Below, piece after piece: positions 52,021-62,055 of a stretch of 64,000 bases of DNA. The position numbers and the translations under genes were made by a program. How positions within the stretch are numbered: the first letter of the stretch is position 1; each line of letters starts with the position of its first letter. Below the pieces are notes generated by a model. That model searched no databases, was not told the origin of the DNA, and worked only from the letters and a program-made list of their open reading frames with translations. The stretch comes from Paracoccaceae bacterium (GTDB lineage: Bacteria; Pseudomonadota; Alphaproteobacteria; Rhodobacterales; Rhodobacteraceae). Where the stretch lies: the NCBI GenBank assembly GCA_024639125.1, contig JAHEJA010000011.1, positions 24,449-88,448 on the forward strand, given 5' to 3'.

Positions 52021-53232
52021 TCAGACGCGTTCAATAATTGTTGCAGCACCCATACCGGAGCCAATACACAAAGTCGCCAATCCTGTGCCTTTTCCCGTGC
52101 GCTCAAGCTCGTCAAGCAACGTCCCAAGGATAATTGCACCCGTGGCACCCAACGGGTGACCCATCGCGATCGATCCGCCATTGACGTTTACTTTGCTGTG
52201 ATCCACGCCAAAGGCTTGTTCAAAGCGCATAACAACTGAGGCAAAGGCTTCGTTGACTTCGAACAAATCGATGTCGGAAATGCTCATGCCAGTATCTGCA
52301 AGGATCTTTTGCGTCACTGGAACCGGTCCCGTTAACATGATGGTTGGATCCGTTCCAATCTTGGCGGTTCCTCTGATCCGCGCACGTGGCTTTAGCCCCA
52401 TTTGTTCGCCAAAAGCTTTGTTTCCTAGCAACATGGCGGCGGACCCATCCACAATGCCAGAGCTATTGCCCGCGTGGTGAATGTGGTTAATCCGTTCAAG
52501 ATGCGGATATTTCATCAAAGCAACAGCATCAAAGCCAGGCATCACTTCGCCTTGCTCTTTGAACGACGGCTTAAGCGCGCCAAGGGACTGCATGTCTGTT
52601 CCAGGGCGCATGAATTCATCATGATCCAGGATAGTTAGCCCATTCACGTCACGAACTGGCACAATCGAGCGATTAAACCGGTGATCATCCCAAGCTGCTT
52701 TTGCCCGTTTTTGGCTTTCAACGGCCATTGCATCCGCATCATCACGGCTAAACCCGTATTCGGTCGCGATAATGTCTGCACTGATCCCTTGGGGAACAAA
52801 GTAATGTTCCATTGCAAAAGACGGATCCACGGCTAACGCGCCACCATCAGATCCCATGGGCGTCCGGCTCATGCTTTCTACACCGCCTGCGATATATGCC
52901 GCACCGGCACCACCGCGAATTTGGTTGGCAGCTACGTTTACGGCTTCTAGGCCAGAGGCACAAAAACGGTTGATTGACAGGCCCGGAATGCTTTCATCCA
53001 AATCGGACGCAATCACCGCGGTGCGCGCCAAACATGCGCCCTGTTCTCCGACTTGGGTCACATTTCCCCAAATTACGTCTTCGACCGCATGACCCTCAAG
53101 CCCATTGCGTTCTTTCAACGCATTCAAAACTGTCTTTGATAAACCAAGTGCGCTTACCTCGTGCAAAGACCCATCTTTGCGGCCTTTCCCACGCGGGGTG
53201 CGTACAGCATCATAAATATATACGTCTTCCAT
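52021..53232 (-). CDS. fadA: Acetyl-CoA C-acetyltransferase (thiolase)
   Basis: 403 residues from ATG 53232 (GGGAGAG upstream). Catalytic cysteine is in INRFCASGLEAV, the conserved GGSIAMGHPLGATG holds the histidine, and the C-terminal CIGSGMGAA holds the second cysteine. It cleaves 3-ketoacyl-CoA to acetyl-CoA, the last step of the cycle begun by the acyl-CoA dehydrogenases upstream and FadB downstream in the same operon. Confidence 0.93.
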   Translation of the reverse strand: MEDVYIYDAVRTPRGKGRKDGSLHEVSALGLSKTVLNALKERNGLEGHAVEDVIWGNVTQVGEQGACLARTAVIASDLDESIPGLSINRFCASGLEAVNVAANQIRGGAGAAYIAGGVESMSRTPMGSDGGALAVDPSFAMEHYFVPQGISADIIATEYGFSRDDADAMAVESQKRAKAAWDDHRFNRSIVPVRDVNGLTILDHDEFMRPGTDMQSLGALKPSFKEQGEVMPGFDAVALMKYPHLERINHIHHAGNSSGIVDGSAAMLLGNKAFGEQMGLKPRARIRGTAKIGTDPTIMLTGPVPVTQKILADTGMSISDIDLFEVNEAFASVVMRFEQAFGVDHSKVNVNGGSIAMGHPLGATGAIILGTLLDELERTGKGTGLATLCIGSGMGAATIIERV

Positions 53233-53243
53233 CAATCTCTCCC

Positions 53244-53882
53244 TTACGCGCGATCAGCTGGGCTGCCGGGCATCAAATCATAGGGGTGCTTCCACCCGTC
53301 AACTTTTGATAATCTCTCAAGCCAAGCATCAATATTTGGCCATTCGGTGCGATCAAATCCAAAGGGCTCTGGGTAATACAGATACCCACAGCAGCTAAGA
53401 TCCGCGTTCGTGATGTCGTCCCCCACAATCCAATCGCGCCCTGCCAAATGCGCATCCAGTACGGCATAAGCGGCCTTTAGGCGACCTTGAACAAACCCAA
53501 TTGCTTCGGTGGGGCGTTTGTCTTCTGGCAAGAAGTTCATCAAAAACCGTGTCATGCCAGCCTGTGAACTTAACTTGTGATTATCCCACAAGACCCAGCG
53601 CAAAACCTCACGCTCTTCTTCGCGGGTTTTACCCCCAAACCGACCTGATTTTTCTGTGACATAGGATTGGATAACGCCTGATTGTGTCAGCGTCACATCG
53701 CCATCAACCATAACGGGCACTTCGCCCATTTCGTTTACATCCGCACGATAGGCATCGGTTCGCGTCGCCCCATTGAAAAAATCAACATACTCAGGGGTCC
53801 ATTCCAGCCCGGATAACTCTAACGCCAATGCCGCTTTATAAGCATTCCCGCTTTCGCCAAAACAATATAACTTGATCGTCAT
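53244..53882 (-). CDS. Glutathione S-transferase
   Basis: 212 residues: an N-terminal thioredoxin-like domain (1-77, CFGESGNAYK with a serine in place of the usual active cysteine region) and a helical C-terminal domain (85-205, GDDITNADLSCCGYLY). Start ATG 53882 follows GGAGCAGAG. It lies between the thiolase and an acyl-CoA dehydrogenase on the same strand, 11 bases from fadA, so it belongs to the beta-oxidation unit. Substrate unknown; it may handle reactive enoyl or epoxide products. Confidence 0.88.
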   Translation of the reverse strand: MTIKLYCFGESGNAYKAALALELSGLEWTPEYVDFFNGATRTDAYRADVNEMGEVPVMVDGDVTLTQSGVIQSYVTEKSGRFGGKTREEEREVLRWVLWDNHKLSSQAGMTRFLMNFLPEDKRPTEAIGFVQGRLKAAYAVLDAHLAGRDWIVGDDITNADLSCCGYLYYPEPFGFDRTEWPNIDAWLERLSKVDGWKHPYDLMPGSPADRA

Positions 53883-53904
53883 CTCTGCTCCTTAAGCAAT
53901 AGAT

Positions 53905-53925
53905 TTCATCTTTGAAAAAATACTC
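53905..53925 (+). repeat. Copy 2 of a dispersed intergenic repeat
   Basis: Identical over 21 bases to the reverse complement of 27584-27604. It is followed by CCGCCGGAGGCG, a short GC-rich hairpin. It occupies the spacer between two genes of the beta-oxidation operon. Confidence 0.7.
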
Positions 53926-53957
53926 CCGCCGGAGGCGTCCCCGACAGGCCAAGGGAA

Positions 53958-55115
53958 TTAACGCTTCACAAATGCACGCGAAATCAGCTCTTTCATGATT
54001 TCATTCGTGCCCCCGTAAATGCGCTGAACCCGTGCGTCGGTCCACATTTCGCCAATCGCGTATTCTTGCATAAATCCGTAGCCACCATGCAGCTGCAGAC
54101 ATTCGTCCAAAACTTCGCCTTGTGTGTCTGTCAGCCAATATTTGGACATGGCGGCTTTTTCGACGCTTAATTCCCCCCGCAGGTGCTCTTCGATACAGGC
54201 ATCCAGAAACGCCCGTGCGACCGTGGTTTTGGTCTGTGCTTCTGCCAGCTTAAAGCGCGTGTTTTGGAATTGCATGATTGGCCCACCAAAGGCTTGCCGT
54301 TCATTGCAATAGTCAATCGTGCGTTCAACCGCGCCTTCCATGGCGCCGACAGCACCGCAGCCAATAATCAACCGCTCTTGGGGCAGTTGTTTCATCATTT
54401 GATAAAACCCTTGGCCTTCTTCTCCGCCCAGAATGTTTTCAGGTGGAATTTCAACATTATCAAAGAATAACTCGGAAGTGTCTGCTGCGTGTATGCCGAT
54501 TTTTTCCAAATTACGACCACGGGCAAACCCTTCGGCCGTATCGGTTTCGACCGCCACCAAAGACACACCTTTTGACCCAGACGCAGGGTCCGTCTTGGAT
54601 GCAACCAGAATTAGATTAGCGTGTTGGCCATTGGTTATAAATGTTTTCTGACCGGTTAGGCGATAGGAATTGCCTTCTTTGATCGCGCGGGTTTTGATTG
54701 CTTGAACATCAGACCCCGTCGATGGTTCGGTCATCGCCAAAGCCCCGACCAATTCGCCAGTCACCATTTTGGGCAACCAACGTTTCTTTTGTTCCTCTGT
54801 ACCATAGGCCAAAACGTAGTGGGCAACGATGCCCGAGTGAATGCCATGGCCCCAACTGGCCAGGTTCGCACGGCTGCCTTCCATAAGGATCACGGCTTCG
54901 TGGCCGAAATCACCGCCAGCCCCGCCATATTCTTCGGGGACCGAGGGGCATAACAACCCCAATTCACCGGCTTGTTGCCATGTGTCACGGTCCATTTGCC
55001 CTTGTTTGCGCCAGCGCTCGTAATGTGGGCTCCATTCATCCGTGATAAATTTTGCCGTCATTTCCGCAAGCATATGATGCTCATCGGTCATCCAAGATGA
55101 TCGTTTGATGTCCAT
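53958..55115 (-). CDS. Acyl-CoA dehydrogenase
   Basis: 385-residue FAD enzyme introducing the alpha-beta double bond in acyl-CoA. Substrate/FAD signatures [14 protein letters not shown] and KTFITNG lie in the middle, and [12 protein letters not shown] and [12 protein letters not shown] close the C-terminal domain. ATG 55115 is preceded by GGGAGGAAAAT. Second acyl-CoA dehydrogenase of the operon, 75 bases upstream of the GST gene and containing the spacer repeat. Chain-length preference is not predictable. Confidence 0.93.
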   Translation of the reverse strand: MDIKRSSWMTDEHHMLAEMTAKFITDEWSPHYERWRKQGQMDRDTWQQAGELGLLCPSVPEEYGGAGGDFGHEAVILMEGSRANLASWGHGIHSGIVAHYVLAYGTEEQKKRWLPKMVTGELVGALAMTEPSTGSDVQAIKTRAIKEGNSYRLTGQKTFITNGQHANLILVASKTDPASGSKGVSLVAVETDTAEGFARGRNLEKIGIHAADTSELFFDNVEIPPENILGGEEGQGFYQMMKQLPQERLIIGCGAVGAMEGAVERTIDYCNERQAFGGPIMQFQNTRFKLAEAQTKTTVARAFLDACIEEHLRGELSVEKAAMSKYWLTDTQGEVLDECLQLHGGYGFMQEYAIGEMWTDARVQRIYGGTNEIMKELISRAFVKR

Positions 55116-55132
55116 ATTTTCCTCCCGAATGG

Positions 55133-55149
55133 GCGGGGCAATCCCCCGC
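55133..55149 (-). terminator. Hairpin between the two acyl-CoA dehydrogenases
   Basis: GCGGGG (55133-55138) and CCCCGC (55144-55149) with a 5-nt loop; GC-rich, no U-run, just upstream of the second dehydrogenase's ribosome site. It may be an mRNA processing or attenuation point. Confidence 0.35.
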
Positions 55150-55156
55150 TGCGCTG

Positions 55157-56938
55157 TTAGAACTGCTCTGCGTCCAAGGCCATGACAGGATCGGCGCCTG
55201 ACTGAATTCGGGCCAAATGCATCGCCGTGGCGGGCAGTTGTCTTTTCATGTAGTAACGTCCTGTTGCCAGCTTTGTCTCATAAAACGCGGCGTCACCTTG
55301 CCCCAAGGCCAAAGCTTCGCGCGCAGACTTGCCCATCAATGCCCACATGTATCCCAAGCATGTATGTCCAAACAGATGCATAAAGTCATAAGATCCGGCC
55401 AGAGCATTGTTTGGATCTTTCATAGCGCTCTGCATGAAATACATCGACGCGGTTTGTACATCTTTGCTTGCTGCTTTTAGAGGCTCGAGGAAATCTTGGT
55501 CAAAGGCGTCGTCTTGGCCTTTGTTTTCAGAGACAAAGGTTTTGATCATGTCAAAAAACGCCATCACATGCTTGCCGCCGTCTTGGGCAAGTTTGCGCCC
55601 AACAAGATCCAAAGCCTGAACGCCATTGGCCCCTTCATAGATCATTGCGATACGGGCATCGCGTGCATATTGTGACATGCCCCATTCTTCGATATAACCA
55701 TGCCCGCCATAGACTTGCTGTGCTTGGATGCACATTTCAAAGCCTTTGTCTGTCTGGAACCCTTTGATCACGGGTGTCAACAAGCTGATCAAACCGTGGG
55801 CGGCTTCGTCATTCAAGCCATGTGCCCGATCAATCAGATTTGCCCCCCAAAGCGTGAAGGCACGCGCCCCTTCCACAAAGCTTTTTTGTTCCATGAGATT
55901 GCGCCGAATATCTGGATGCACGATCAAGGGATCCGCAGGGCCATCTGGGTTTTTTGCGCCTTTTACGTCACGCCCCTGAAGGCGATCTTTGGCATAGGCC
56001 ACTGCATTTTGATATGCAGCTTCTGCCTGAGCATAACCTTGAAGACCAACGCCGATGCGGGCTTCGTTCATCATTGTGAACATGGCGCGCATGCCTTTGT
56101 GTTCTTCGCCAAGCAAATAACCAACCGCGCCGTCATAGTTCATCACACAGGTTGCATTGCCGTGAATGCCCATTTTCTCTTCTATTTTACCGACGCTTAG
56201 GGTGTTGCGTTCGCCCAATGATCCATCTTCATTCACGATGAATTTCGGGACGATAAACAAAGACACCCCTTTGATGCCTTCTGGTCCACCGGGAATTTTC
56301 GCCAGAACCAAGTGAATGATATTGTCGGACATGTCGTGATCACCGGCAGAGATGAAAATCTTTTGCCCTGTGACATGATAGGTTCCATCGCCTTGGGGAA
56401 CGGCTTTTGTGCGCATCAAACCAAGGTCCGTGCCACAATGTGGTTCGGTAAGGTTCATCGTCCCTGTCCAATCGCAGGACACCATTTTCGGAAGATATGT
56501 GGATTTCTGCGCCTCTGTTCCGTGGGCATGTATCGCTGAATAAGCGCCATGCGTCAGGCCTTGGTACATGTTGAAAGCCATATTCGCCGACACAAAGATT
56601 TCGCCAACCGCGCTGCCCAAAACATAGGGCATGCCTTGGCCGCCATACTCTGGATCGCAATCCAATGCAGTCCAGCCGCCTTCTTTCATTTGATCAAAGG
56701 CTTCTTTGAACCCGGTAGGCGTGCGCACGATGCCGTTTTCAAGCGTACAGCCCTCTGTGTCGCCTACAGAATTCAACGGTGCAAGCACATCACTGGCGAT
56801 TTTTCCGGCTTCTTCTAGGATTGCGGACACAAGGTCAGCTTCGAGCTGGTCATAGCCCGGAATGTCGGATTGCCCTGCTTTTAAGACATCGTTTAAGACA
56901 AATTCTAAATCTTGTTTGGGTGCGTGATAGCTTGGCAT
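55157..56938 (-). CDS. Acyl-CoA dehydrogenase, long form (DmdC/FadE-like)
   Basis: 593 residues, longer than ordinary acyl-CoA dehydrogenases because of an N-terminal and a C-terminal extension domain, the type called acyl-CoA dehydrogenase C-terminal protein. [14 protein letters not shown] and [13 protein letters not shown] are the FAD and substrate signatures; [12 protein letters not shown] follows. Roseobacter DmdC (3-methylmercaptopropionyl-CoA dehydrogenase) has the same layout, so this and general fatty-acyl oxidation are both open. Preceded eight bases earlier by a MerR gene in the same direction. Confidence 0.9.
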   Translation of the reverse strand: MPSYHAPKQDLEFVLNDVLKAGQSDIPGYDQLEADLVSAILEEAGKIASDVLAPLNSVGDTEGCTLENGIVRTPTGFKEAFDQMKEGGWTALDCDPEYGGQGMPYVLGSAVGEIFVSANMAFNMYQGLTHGAYSAIHAHGTEAQKSTYLPKMVSCDWTGTMNLTEPHCGTDLGLMRTKAVPQGDGTYHVTGQKIFISAGDHDMSDNIIHLVLAKIPGGPEGIKGVSLFIVPKFIVNEDGSLGERNTLSVGKIEEKMGIHGNATCVMNYDGAVGYLLGEEHKGMRAMFTMMNEARIGVGLQGYAQAEAAYQNAVAYAKDRLQGRDVKGAKNPDGPADPLIVHPDIRRNLMEQKSFVEGARAFTLWGANLIDRAHGLNDEAAHGLISLLTPVIKGFQTDKGFEMCIQAQQVYGGHGYIEEWGMSQYARDARIAMIYEGANGVQALDLVGRKLAQDGGKHVMAFFDMIKTFVSENKGQDDAFDQDFLEPLKAASKDVQTASMYFMQSAMKDPNNALAGSYDFMHLFGHTCLGYMWALMGKSAREALALGQGDAAFYETKLATGRYYMKRQLPATAMHLARIQSGADPVMALDAEQF

Positions 56939-56946
56939 GATAATCC

Positions 56947-57345
56947 CTATTTATTTGATTTGAATGCAATGTTTTTCGTCGACATGAGCTCTTCGCCCCA
57001 TTTAATCTGGGCACGCAATTCATCGATTGCGATGTCCAGCTCGGCCCGTTGCTGTTCCATGTCCTTGAGCCGCTCGTTGGCTAGCTCATAGGTGCGCACA
57101 TATTGGGTCGTTTGCTGATCGCCCATGCCGTACATGTCCAACAACTGCCGGATTTCTTCCAACGAAAACCCGAACCGCTTGCCGCGCAAGATCAACTTTA
57201 GCCGACCACGATCCCGTTTGGTAAACAGACGTTTTTGTCCGTCTCTGATCGGTGAAATCAGCTCTTTGGATTCATAAAAACGGAGCGTGCGCGGAGTTAC
57301 GTCGTACTCTTCACACATTTCACGGATGGTCATCACATCGTTCAT
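56947..57345 (-). CDS. MerR family regulator of the beta-oxidation operon
   Basis: 132 residues: N-terminal MerR winged helix ([21 protein letters not shown]), a dimerisation coiled coil (about 75-125) and no metal-binding cysteines, so it is of the LiuR/PsrA-like acyl-CoA class rather than a metal sensor. ATG 57345 follows AGGGG. It begins the leftward operon of dehydrogenases, GST, thiolase and FadB. An imperfect palindrome TTAACGTCAACGTAAC lies 75-90 bases upstream. Confidence 0.88.
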   Translation of the reverse strand: MNDVMTIREMCEEYDVTPRTLRFYESKELISPIRDGQKRLFTKRDRGRLKLILRGKRFGFSLEEIRQLLDMYGMGDQQTTQYVRTYELANERLKDMEQQRAELDIAIDELRAQIKWGEELMSTKNIAFKSNK

Positions 57346-57419
57346 ATTCTTGACCCCTTAGATAATTGCGCGACTCAGTTGCCCGACAAATATAGGTCAA
57401 AAGATGACGCAAGTTAATG

Positions 57420-57435
57420 TTAACGTCAACGTAAC
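57420..57435. promoter_or_regulatory. Putative MerR operator (LiuR-like)
   Basis: TTAACGTCAACGTAAC, close to the ACGT-N2-ACGT core of LiuR-type sites, with a related ACGT half-site just downstream (57434-57445). It is upstream of the MerR gene that begins at 57345. Confidence 0.5.
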
Positions 57436-57457
57436 GTCGCGTTAAAGGTGCCTGAAC

Positions 57458-57835
57458 TCAGGCAGAGGTTGTAGCCAACCCATGGGTGACACTGCGCAAA
57501 TCTTCTAATTCATCAATGGTTTGCGCCAGTTGTATTTGTTGTTCTTTTAATTCGGCAAGCTTGCGATCTGCCATGTCAAGAAACACGTGCATTTGGGCCT
57601 TCGTGCCCTCTTTTTCATAGATTTGCAGCCATTGACGCAATTCTTCTAGTTGAAAGCCAAATTTACGGCCCCGAAGGATCAAAGTCATTCGGGCACATTC
57701 TCTTGCCCCATAAAACCGTGACCGCCCTTCGCGATCAGGCTGCAACAGTTCAATGTATTCATAATAGCGCAGCGTCCGTGGTGTCACGTCAAACTTGGCG
57801 CACATTTCTTTGAATGTTAATCGATTGCTAGACAT
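57458..57835 (-). CDS. Second MerR family regulator
   Basis: 125 residues from ATG 57835 (MSSNRLTFKEMCAKFDVTPR). The helix-turn-helix and coiled coil are similar to the next MerR protein (shared [15 protein letters not shown] and RGRKFGFQLEELRQ), so the two are paralogues. A longer frame with a start at 58108 overlaps the thioesterase gene and is not real. It is divergent from the thioesterase-MATE unit and may regulate either side. Confidence 0.87.
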   Translation of the reverse strand: MSSNRLTFKEMCAKFDVTPRTLRYYEYIELLQPDREGRSRFYGARECARMTLILRGRKFGFQLEELRQWLQIYEKEGTKAQMHVFLDMADRKLAELKEQQIQLAQTIDELEDLRSVTHGLATTSA

Positions 57836-57946
57836 CTTATTGGTCTCCCAACGGAAAACTAGGATGAACTGTATCAAAGGGCAACAGCAGGGCTTGAGGT
57901 TTTTTGAGAAACTTGACCATACTTGCGGAAAATAAGAGAGGCGGAC

Positions 57947-58372
57947 ATGACACAAAGTAAGCTTGAGCGCGCACGTGCGTTTTTTGATGCCATTCCTCAT
58001 GCCCATGCTCTGGGAATGGAAATCGGGACATTCGAAGGCGGCATCGCGACGATGAGCATGCCCTATGACACGCGCTTTATCGGGGATCCCAAAACCGGTG
58101 TTATCCATGGCGGTGCGGTCTTTGCGCTACTGGATACCTGTTGCGGATTGGCTGTTGTTAGCCATCCTGATCAAAAAGGGATCACAGCTACGATTGATCT
58201 GCGCGTGGATTACATGCGACCCGCGTCTCCGAACCAACGTATTCGTGCCGAAGCAACCTGTTATAATGTGACGCGATCCGTGGCATTTGTGCGCGCTGTC
58301 GCACTGGATGATAATGATGATAAACCTGTCGCGACGGCGACTGGAACGTTTGTAACGGGGGGCGAAGAATGA
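57947..58372 (+). CDS. PaaI-family thioesterase
   Basis: 141 residues from ATG 57947 (GAGAGG upstream), hotdog fold. The conserved VIHGGAVFALLDTC carries the helix with the catalytic region (Asp), and TIDLRVDYMRPA follows. It hydrolyses an acyl-CoA thioester, substrate unknown. It overlaps the next thioesterase gene by four bases (ATGA), and both are divergent from a MerR regulator in an acyl-CoA gene neighbourhood. Confidence 0.88.
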   Translation: MTQSKLERARAFFDAIPHAHALGMEIGTFEGGIATMSMPYDTRFIGDPKTGVIHGGAVFALLDTCCGLAVVSHPDQKGITATIDLRVDYMRPASPNQRIRAEATCYNVTRSVAFVRAVALDDNDDKPVATATGTFVTGGEE

Positions 58373-58875
58373 GCCATCAGCAACCTGAACCCGTTCAAGT
58401 CATCAAACAGCGCCGGGATGCAGCGTTGTCGGCATTGGTGGCCTCTTTGCCATATGTGCAATTCTTGGGTGTTCAATTCGAACGACGTGGTGATGAGCTA
58501 ACAGCGATTATGCCCTACCGAGAGGTCTTGGTTGGCAATCCTTTGTTGCCTGCTTTGCATGGTGGGGCTATTGCGGCATTTCTGGAAATTAGCGCGATCA
58601 TCGAACTTAGCTGGATGGGGTTGTGGGATGATGTCGAAAACGGGTCGGTCACGATCAACGATTTGGCCTCTGGTCAAGCACGCGCATTGCCTAAAACGAT
58701 TGATTTCTCAGTGGATTATCTGCGCTCTGGGTTGCCACGTGATGCCTATGCACGGGCCCGCGTAAATAGATCGGGGCGGCGCTATGCGTCGGTTCATGTA
58801 GAAGCTTGGCAAGACAATAAAACCCGTCTCTTTGCCCAAGCTACGGGCCATTTTTTGATGCCTGAACGGGGATAG
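58369..58875 (+). CDS. Second PaaI-family thioesterase
   Basis: 168 residues, hotdog fold. ALHGGAIAAFLEISA replaces the usual HGG...D with HGG...E, and TIDFSVDYLRSGLP follows. The similarity with its neighbour suggests that the two form a heteromer or act on related thioesters; this is inference. It is translationally coupled to the preceding gene and three bases from the MATE gene. Confidence 0.86.
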   Translation: MSHQQPEPVQVIKQRRDAALSALVASLPYVQFLGVQFERRGDELTAIMPYREVLVGNPLLPALHGGAIAAFLEISAIIELSWMGLWDDVENGSVTINDLASGQARALPKTIDFSVDYLRSGLPRDAYARARVNRSGRRYASVHVEAWQDNKTRLFAQATGHFLMPERG

Positions 58876-58878
58876 CCC

Positions 58879-60186
58879 ATGTCAATGCTCAGCGATCGCC
58901 GCGTTCTTGCCATTGCGATTCCTATTGTTTTGTCAAACGCAACTGTGCCAATTCTGGGCGCAGTGGATACGGCTGTTGTAGGTCAATTAGGCCAGGCTGC
59001 CCCGATTGGAGCGGTTGGACTGGGCGCTGTTATTTTGTCGGCGTTTTATTGGTTCTTTGGATTTTTGCGCATGGGCACGACAGGCCTTGCCGCGCAGTCA
59101 ATCGGCGCCAAGGACACGTCTGAAACAAATGCTATTTTGTGGCGTGTTATTTTGATCGGTCTGGGGGCAGGGGCGGTTTTAATCGTGGCCCAGTCTTTGT
59201 TGTTTATGGCGGCGTTTTCGATCGCACCTGCCTCTGCCGAGGTCGAAAGCCTGACCCATACCTATATGCGCATTCGCATTTGGTCTGCCCCTGCGGCGAT
59301 TGCGCTTTATGGGTTGAACGGATGGTTAATTGCGCATGAACGTACCCGCGCTGTTTTTGTCATTCAGTTGGTGATGAACGGGTTAAATATCGGCTTGGAT
59401 CTATGGTTTGTATTGGGGCTTGATTATGGCATCGAAGGCGTTGCCTTTGCGACTGTAATCGCAGAGCTGATTGGCTTTGCTTTGGCCATTTGGTTGTGCC
59501 GATCGGCGATTTTTGGACAATTTCAGGTGATCAAGGATCGACTGCTCGCTACGGCGCCTTTGCGCCATATGTTCAACGTCAATAGTGATATCCTTGTGCG
59601 CACACTTTGCCTTCAGGTGATATTTGTGTCCTTTACGATGCTTGGGTCGGGGTTGGGGGATGTGTCGCTTGCGGCGAACCAAGTGTTGTTGCAATTCCTG
59701 TATATCACGGCCTATGCGTTGGATGGGTTTGCCTTTGCTGCCGAAGCGTTGGTTGGTCAGGCATTGGGGGCCAAGAACAAAGCATTGTTGCGACGAAGCG
59801 CCATCCTGTGCAGTAAATGGGGCGGAATTTCTGTTATCCTGCTGTCACTGAGTTTTGCGATTTGGGGTGGGACGTTGATCGACCTTATGGCCAAGGACAC
59901 GGCGGTGCAAATCGAAGCCCGACACTATCTGATCTATATGATCCTTGCGCCCAGCCTGGGAATTGCATCCTGGATGCTGGATGGCATCTTTATTGGTGCA
60001 ACGCAAACGCGGGACATGCGCAACATGATGATACTGAGCATGGGGATTTATTTGGTGTCGGTTGCGATCCTTTTGCCGAGTTTGGGCAACCACGGGCTTT
60101 GGATTTCAATGCTTATTTCATTCGTTGCGCGGGGCGTTACCTTGGGGCTGCGCTACCCACGCATCGAACAAAGAGCCGAGGCTTAA
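58879..60186 (+). CDS. MATE family efflux transporter
   Basis: 435 residues with twelve hydrophobic helices in two MATE repeats; LGAVDTAVVGQLGQ in helix 1 and DGFAFAAEALVGQALGAKN in the second half are characteristic. It exports cationic compounds by Na+ or H+ antiport in relatives, of DinF-like type. Its start is three bases after the thioesterase pair, giving a three-gene unit. The 3' end overlaps the convergent arsC-like gene by four bases. Confidence 0.9.
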   Translation: MSMLSDRRVLAIAIPIVLSNATVPILGAVDTAVVGQLGQAAPIGAVGLGAVILSAFYWFFGFLRMGTTGLAAQSIGAKDTSETNAILWRVILIGLGAGAVLIVAQSLLFMAAFSIAPASAEVESLTHTYMRIRIWSAPAAIALYGLNGWLIAHERTRAVFVIQLVMNGLNIGLDLWFVLGLDYGIEGVAFATVIAELIGFALAIWLCRSAIFGQFQVIKDRLLATAPLRHMFNVNSDILVRTLCLQVIFVSFTMLGSGLGDVSLAANQVLLQFLYITAYALDGFAFAAEALVGQALGAKNKALLRRSAILCSKWGGISVILLSLSFAIWGGTLIDLMAKDTAVQIEARHYLIYMILAPSLGIASWMLDGIFIGATQTRDMRNMMILSMGIYLVSVAILLPSLGNHGLWISMLISFVARGVTLGLRYPRIEQRAEA

Positions 60187-60533
60187 AGAAGCTCTAGCAC
60201 GTCTTCTGGGGGGCGTCCCAAACGTGCTGCGTCATGGCTAATCGCAATCGGACGTTCAATAATTGCAGGGGCTTTGACCATGGCCGCGATCAAAGTGGCG
60301 TCGTCAGAGCCTGGGTCGATCTGCAATTCCTTGAATGCGGCATCTTTTACACGGATCATATCAATAAGTGGACGGTTTAGTTTCGCCGCGACCTGTTGGA
60401 TGTCATCATGATTTGGTGGCGTTTCAAGATATTTGAGAATGGTCACCGAACATCCATGCTCTGTCAACAGCGCCAGTGCTTGGCGCGATTTTGAACATCG
60501 AGGATTGTGCCAGAGCGTTATGTTTACAGCCAC
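60183..60533 (-). CDS. arsC: ArsC-family arsenate reductase (glutaredoxin type)
   Basis: 116 residues, thioredoxin fold. Catalytic Cys13 is in [31 protein letters not shown] is the typical C-terminus. Reduces arsenate using glutathione and glutaredoxin in proven members; some paralogues are not arsenate reductases. The start is GTG 60533, overlapping the pyrD stop by ten bases, so the two are cotranscribed; no arsenite pump gene is near. Confidence 0.88.
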   Translation of the reverse strand: MAVNITLWHNPRCSKSRQALALLTEHGCSVTILKYLETPPNHDDIQQVAAKLNRPLIDMIRVKDAAFKELQIDPGSDDATLIAAMVKAPAIIERPIAISHDAARLGRPPEDVLELL

Positions 60534-61582
60534 TGATCGCGCCCCTGTCCGACAGCGTCCTGAACCAAAGCATATCCGTCGCGCGCAAGCATCGCATCCA
60601 AGTCTCGTGCGATTTTGCTGCCTAACGATAGCCCTTTGTAAACAAGGGCGGAATATATTTGAACCGCAGACGCACCGGCCAAAATTTTGGCATAGGCTTG
60701 TTCTGCTGTTGCGATGCCGCCAACACCAATGAGCGGAATTTTTCCATCCGTAAGCTGTGATAGCTTAGCCAAAACACGTGTCGATTTGTCAAACAAAGGC
60801 GCGCCAGACAAGCCGCCCATTTCGTCTTTGTGGGTGGACACAAGTCCATCGCGTGACAGGGTCGTGTTGGTTGCAATAACCGCGTCAATTCCCGTTTCAA
60901 GCGCGACCTGTGCCACATCGGCGATTTCGCTTTCGCTTAGGTCAGGGGCAATCTTGAGGAAAATAGGAACAAAGGACGACATGTCATTGCGTGTTTCGAT
61001 GACGCCCTTCAACAGGGACATCAACGCATCTTTGCCTTGCAAATCACGAAGCTTTTCGGTGTTGGGGCTGCTGACATTAACGGTAGCAAAATCAAGATAT
61101 GCACCGCAATGGCGAAGCACAGTTTGATAATCCTGCGCACGATCTACGCTGTCCTTGTTGGCACCCAGGTTCAACCCGATAACCGTGTTTTTCGGACGCT
61201 GGCTGAGGCGCTTGGCAACGATATCCATCCCGTCATTGTTAAAACCAAAGCGGTTGATGACGGCTTGGTCTTCGGTTAGGCGAAATAGCCGTGGTTTTGG
61301 GTTGCCGGGCTGCGGACGCGGTGTGACAGCGCCGACTTCGACAAAGCCAAATCCGGATTGGGCCAGACCGTTCAACGCTTGGGCGTTTTTGTCAAAACCA
61401 GCGGCAATGCCAATGGGATTATCCATTGAAATGCCAGCAATCGTTGTTTTCAAACGCGATGAGGTGACGGTTTTTGATCTAGGAGCCAACCCAAGGATCA
61501 AGGATTTGATAGCCAGACCATGGGCAACTTCGGGATCGAAACTGCGGAGGGCACGCATGCCAAGGGTTTCTAAAAGGCTCAT
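60524..61582 (-). CDS. pyrD: Quinone-dependent dihydroorotate dehydrogenase
   Basis: 352 residues, class 2 membrane-associated flavoprotein oxidising dihydroorotate to orotate in pyrimidine synthesis. An N-terminal amphipathic helix precedes the barrel; FMN-binding [14 protein letters not shown] and the catalytic serine region [12 protein letters not shown] are seen. ATG 61582 overlaps the DUF952 gene stop as ATGA. A longer open frame starting at 61708 has no homology before MSLLETLG. Confidence 0.95.
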   Translation of the reverse strand: MSLLETLGMRALRSFDPEVAHGLAIKSLILGLAPRSKTVTSSRLKTTIAGISMDNPIGIAAGFDKNAQALNGLAQSGFGFVEVGAVTPRPQPGNPKPRLFRLTEDQAVINRFGFNNDGMDIVAKRLSQRPKNTVIGLNLGANKDSVDRAQDYQTVLRHCGAYLDFATVNVSSPNTEKLRDLQGKDALMSLLKGVIETRNDMSSFVPIFLKIAPDLSESEIADVAQVALETGIDAVIATNTTLSRDGLVSTHKDEMGGLSGAPLFDKSTRVLAKLSQLTDGKIPLIGVGGIATAEQAYAKILAGASAVQIYSALVYKGLSLGSKIARDLDAMLARDGYALVQDAVGQGRDQWL

Positions 61583-61917
61583 GTCAAATCCTCTGGAAAT
61601 TGATGGATGCCATCCAACAGCGGAAGTGGGGCGTCCCACAGCACATCCTCGATCTTTAACGCGCGATAAAGGTGAGGAAACAAAGCGCCACCACGTGACT
61701 CTTCCCATTTCAAAGCGTCCCCAAGGGCATCGGAGTCGAGCCCAAGAAGGATCAAATCAGCCTCATGAGCAAAGTGTTTTGCAGCGGTTTCTTTGACTTG
61801 TTGCGCCGTCGAAAAATGCACATAGCCGTCTTGAATATCAATCGGCGCACCAAGAGTTTTACCTTGGGATTTGAGCGTATTCCATTCGGAGGGGCGAAAA
61901 ATTTTATATATCAGCAT
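61579..61917 (-). CDS. DUF952 family protein
   Basis: 112 residues from ATG 61917. The N-terminal strand [14 protein letters not shown], then [20 protein letters not shown] and the C-terminal [11 protein letters not shown] match the DUF952 family, small cytoplasmic proteins of unknown role often encoded just before pyrD in alphaproteobacteria. Overlap with pyrD implies coupled translation. Divergent from the nucleotidase gene. Confidence 0.87.
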   Translation of the reverse strand: MLIYKIFRPSEWNTLKSQGKTLGAPIDIQDGYVHFSTAQQVKETAAKHFAHEADLILLGLDSDALGDALKWEESRGGALFPHLYRALKIEDVLWDAPLPLLDGIHQFPEDLT

Positions 61918-62055
61918 GGGCGAGATGTGCCTTTTTCTCAAGCAAGGGTCAAGTGTCATAAAGCTGTGATTTAAGGTGACCAAAGTATTATTCATCTTTT
62001 GACAGACTCGCGAGACTTATGTCAGATGTTGTCATCCAACAAAGGAAAGAAAAGT

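Noticed and set aside
57458..58108. Longer MerR frame (216 residues) starting at 58108.
   Set aside because: Its first 91 residues are antisense to the divergent thioesterase; the conserved MerR domain begins at 57835.
60524..61708. Longer PyrD starting at 61708.
   Set aside because: The extra 42 residues overlap the DUF952 gene in another frame; the ATGA overlap at 61582 and the family N-terminus fix the start.
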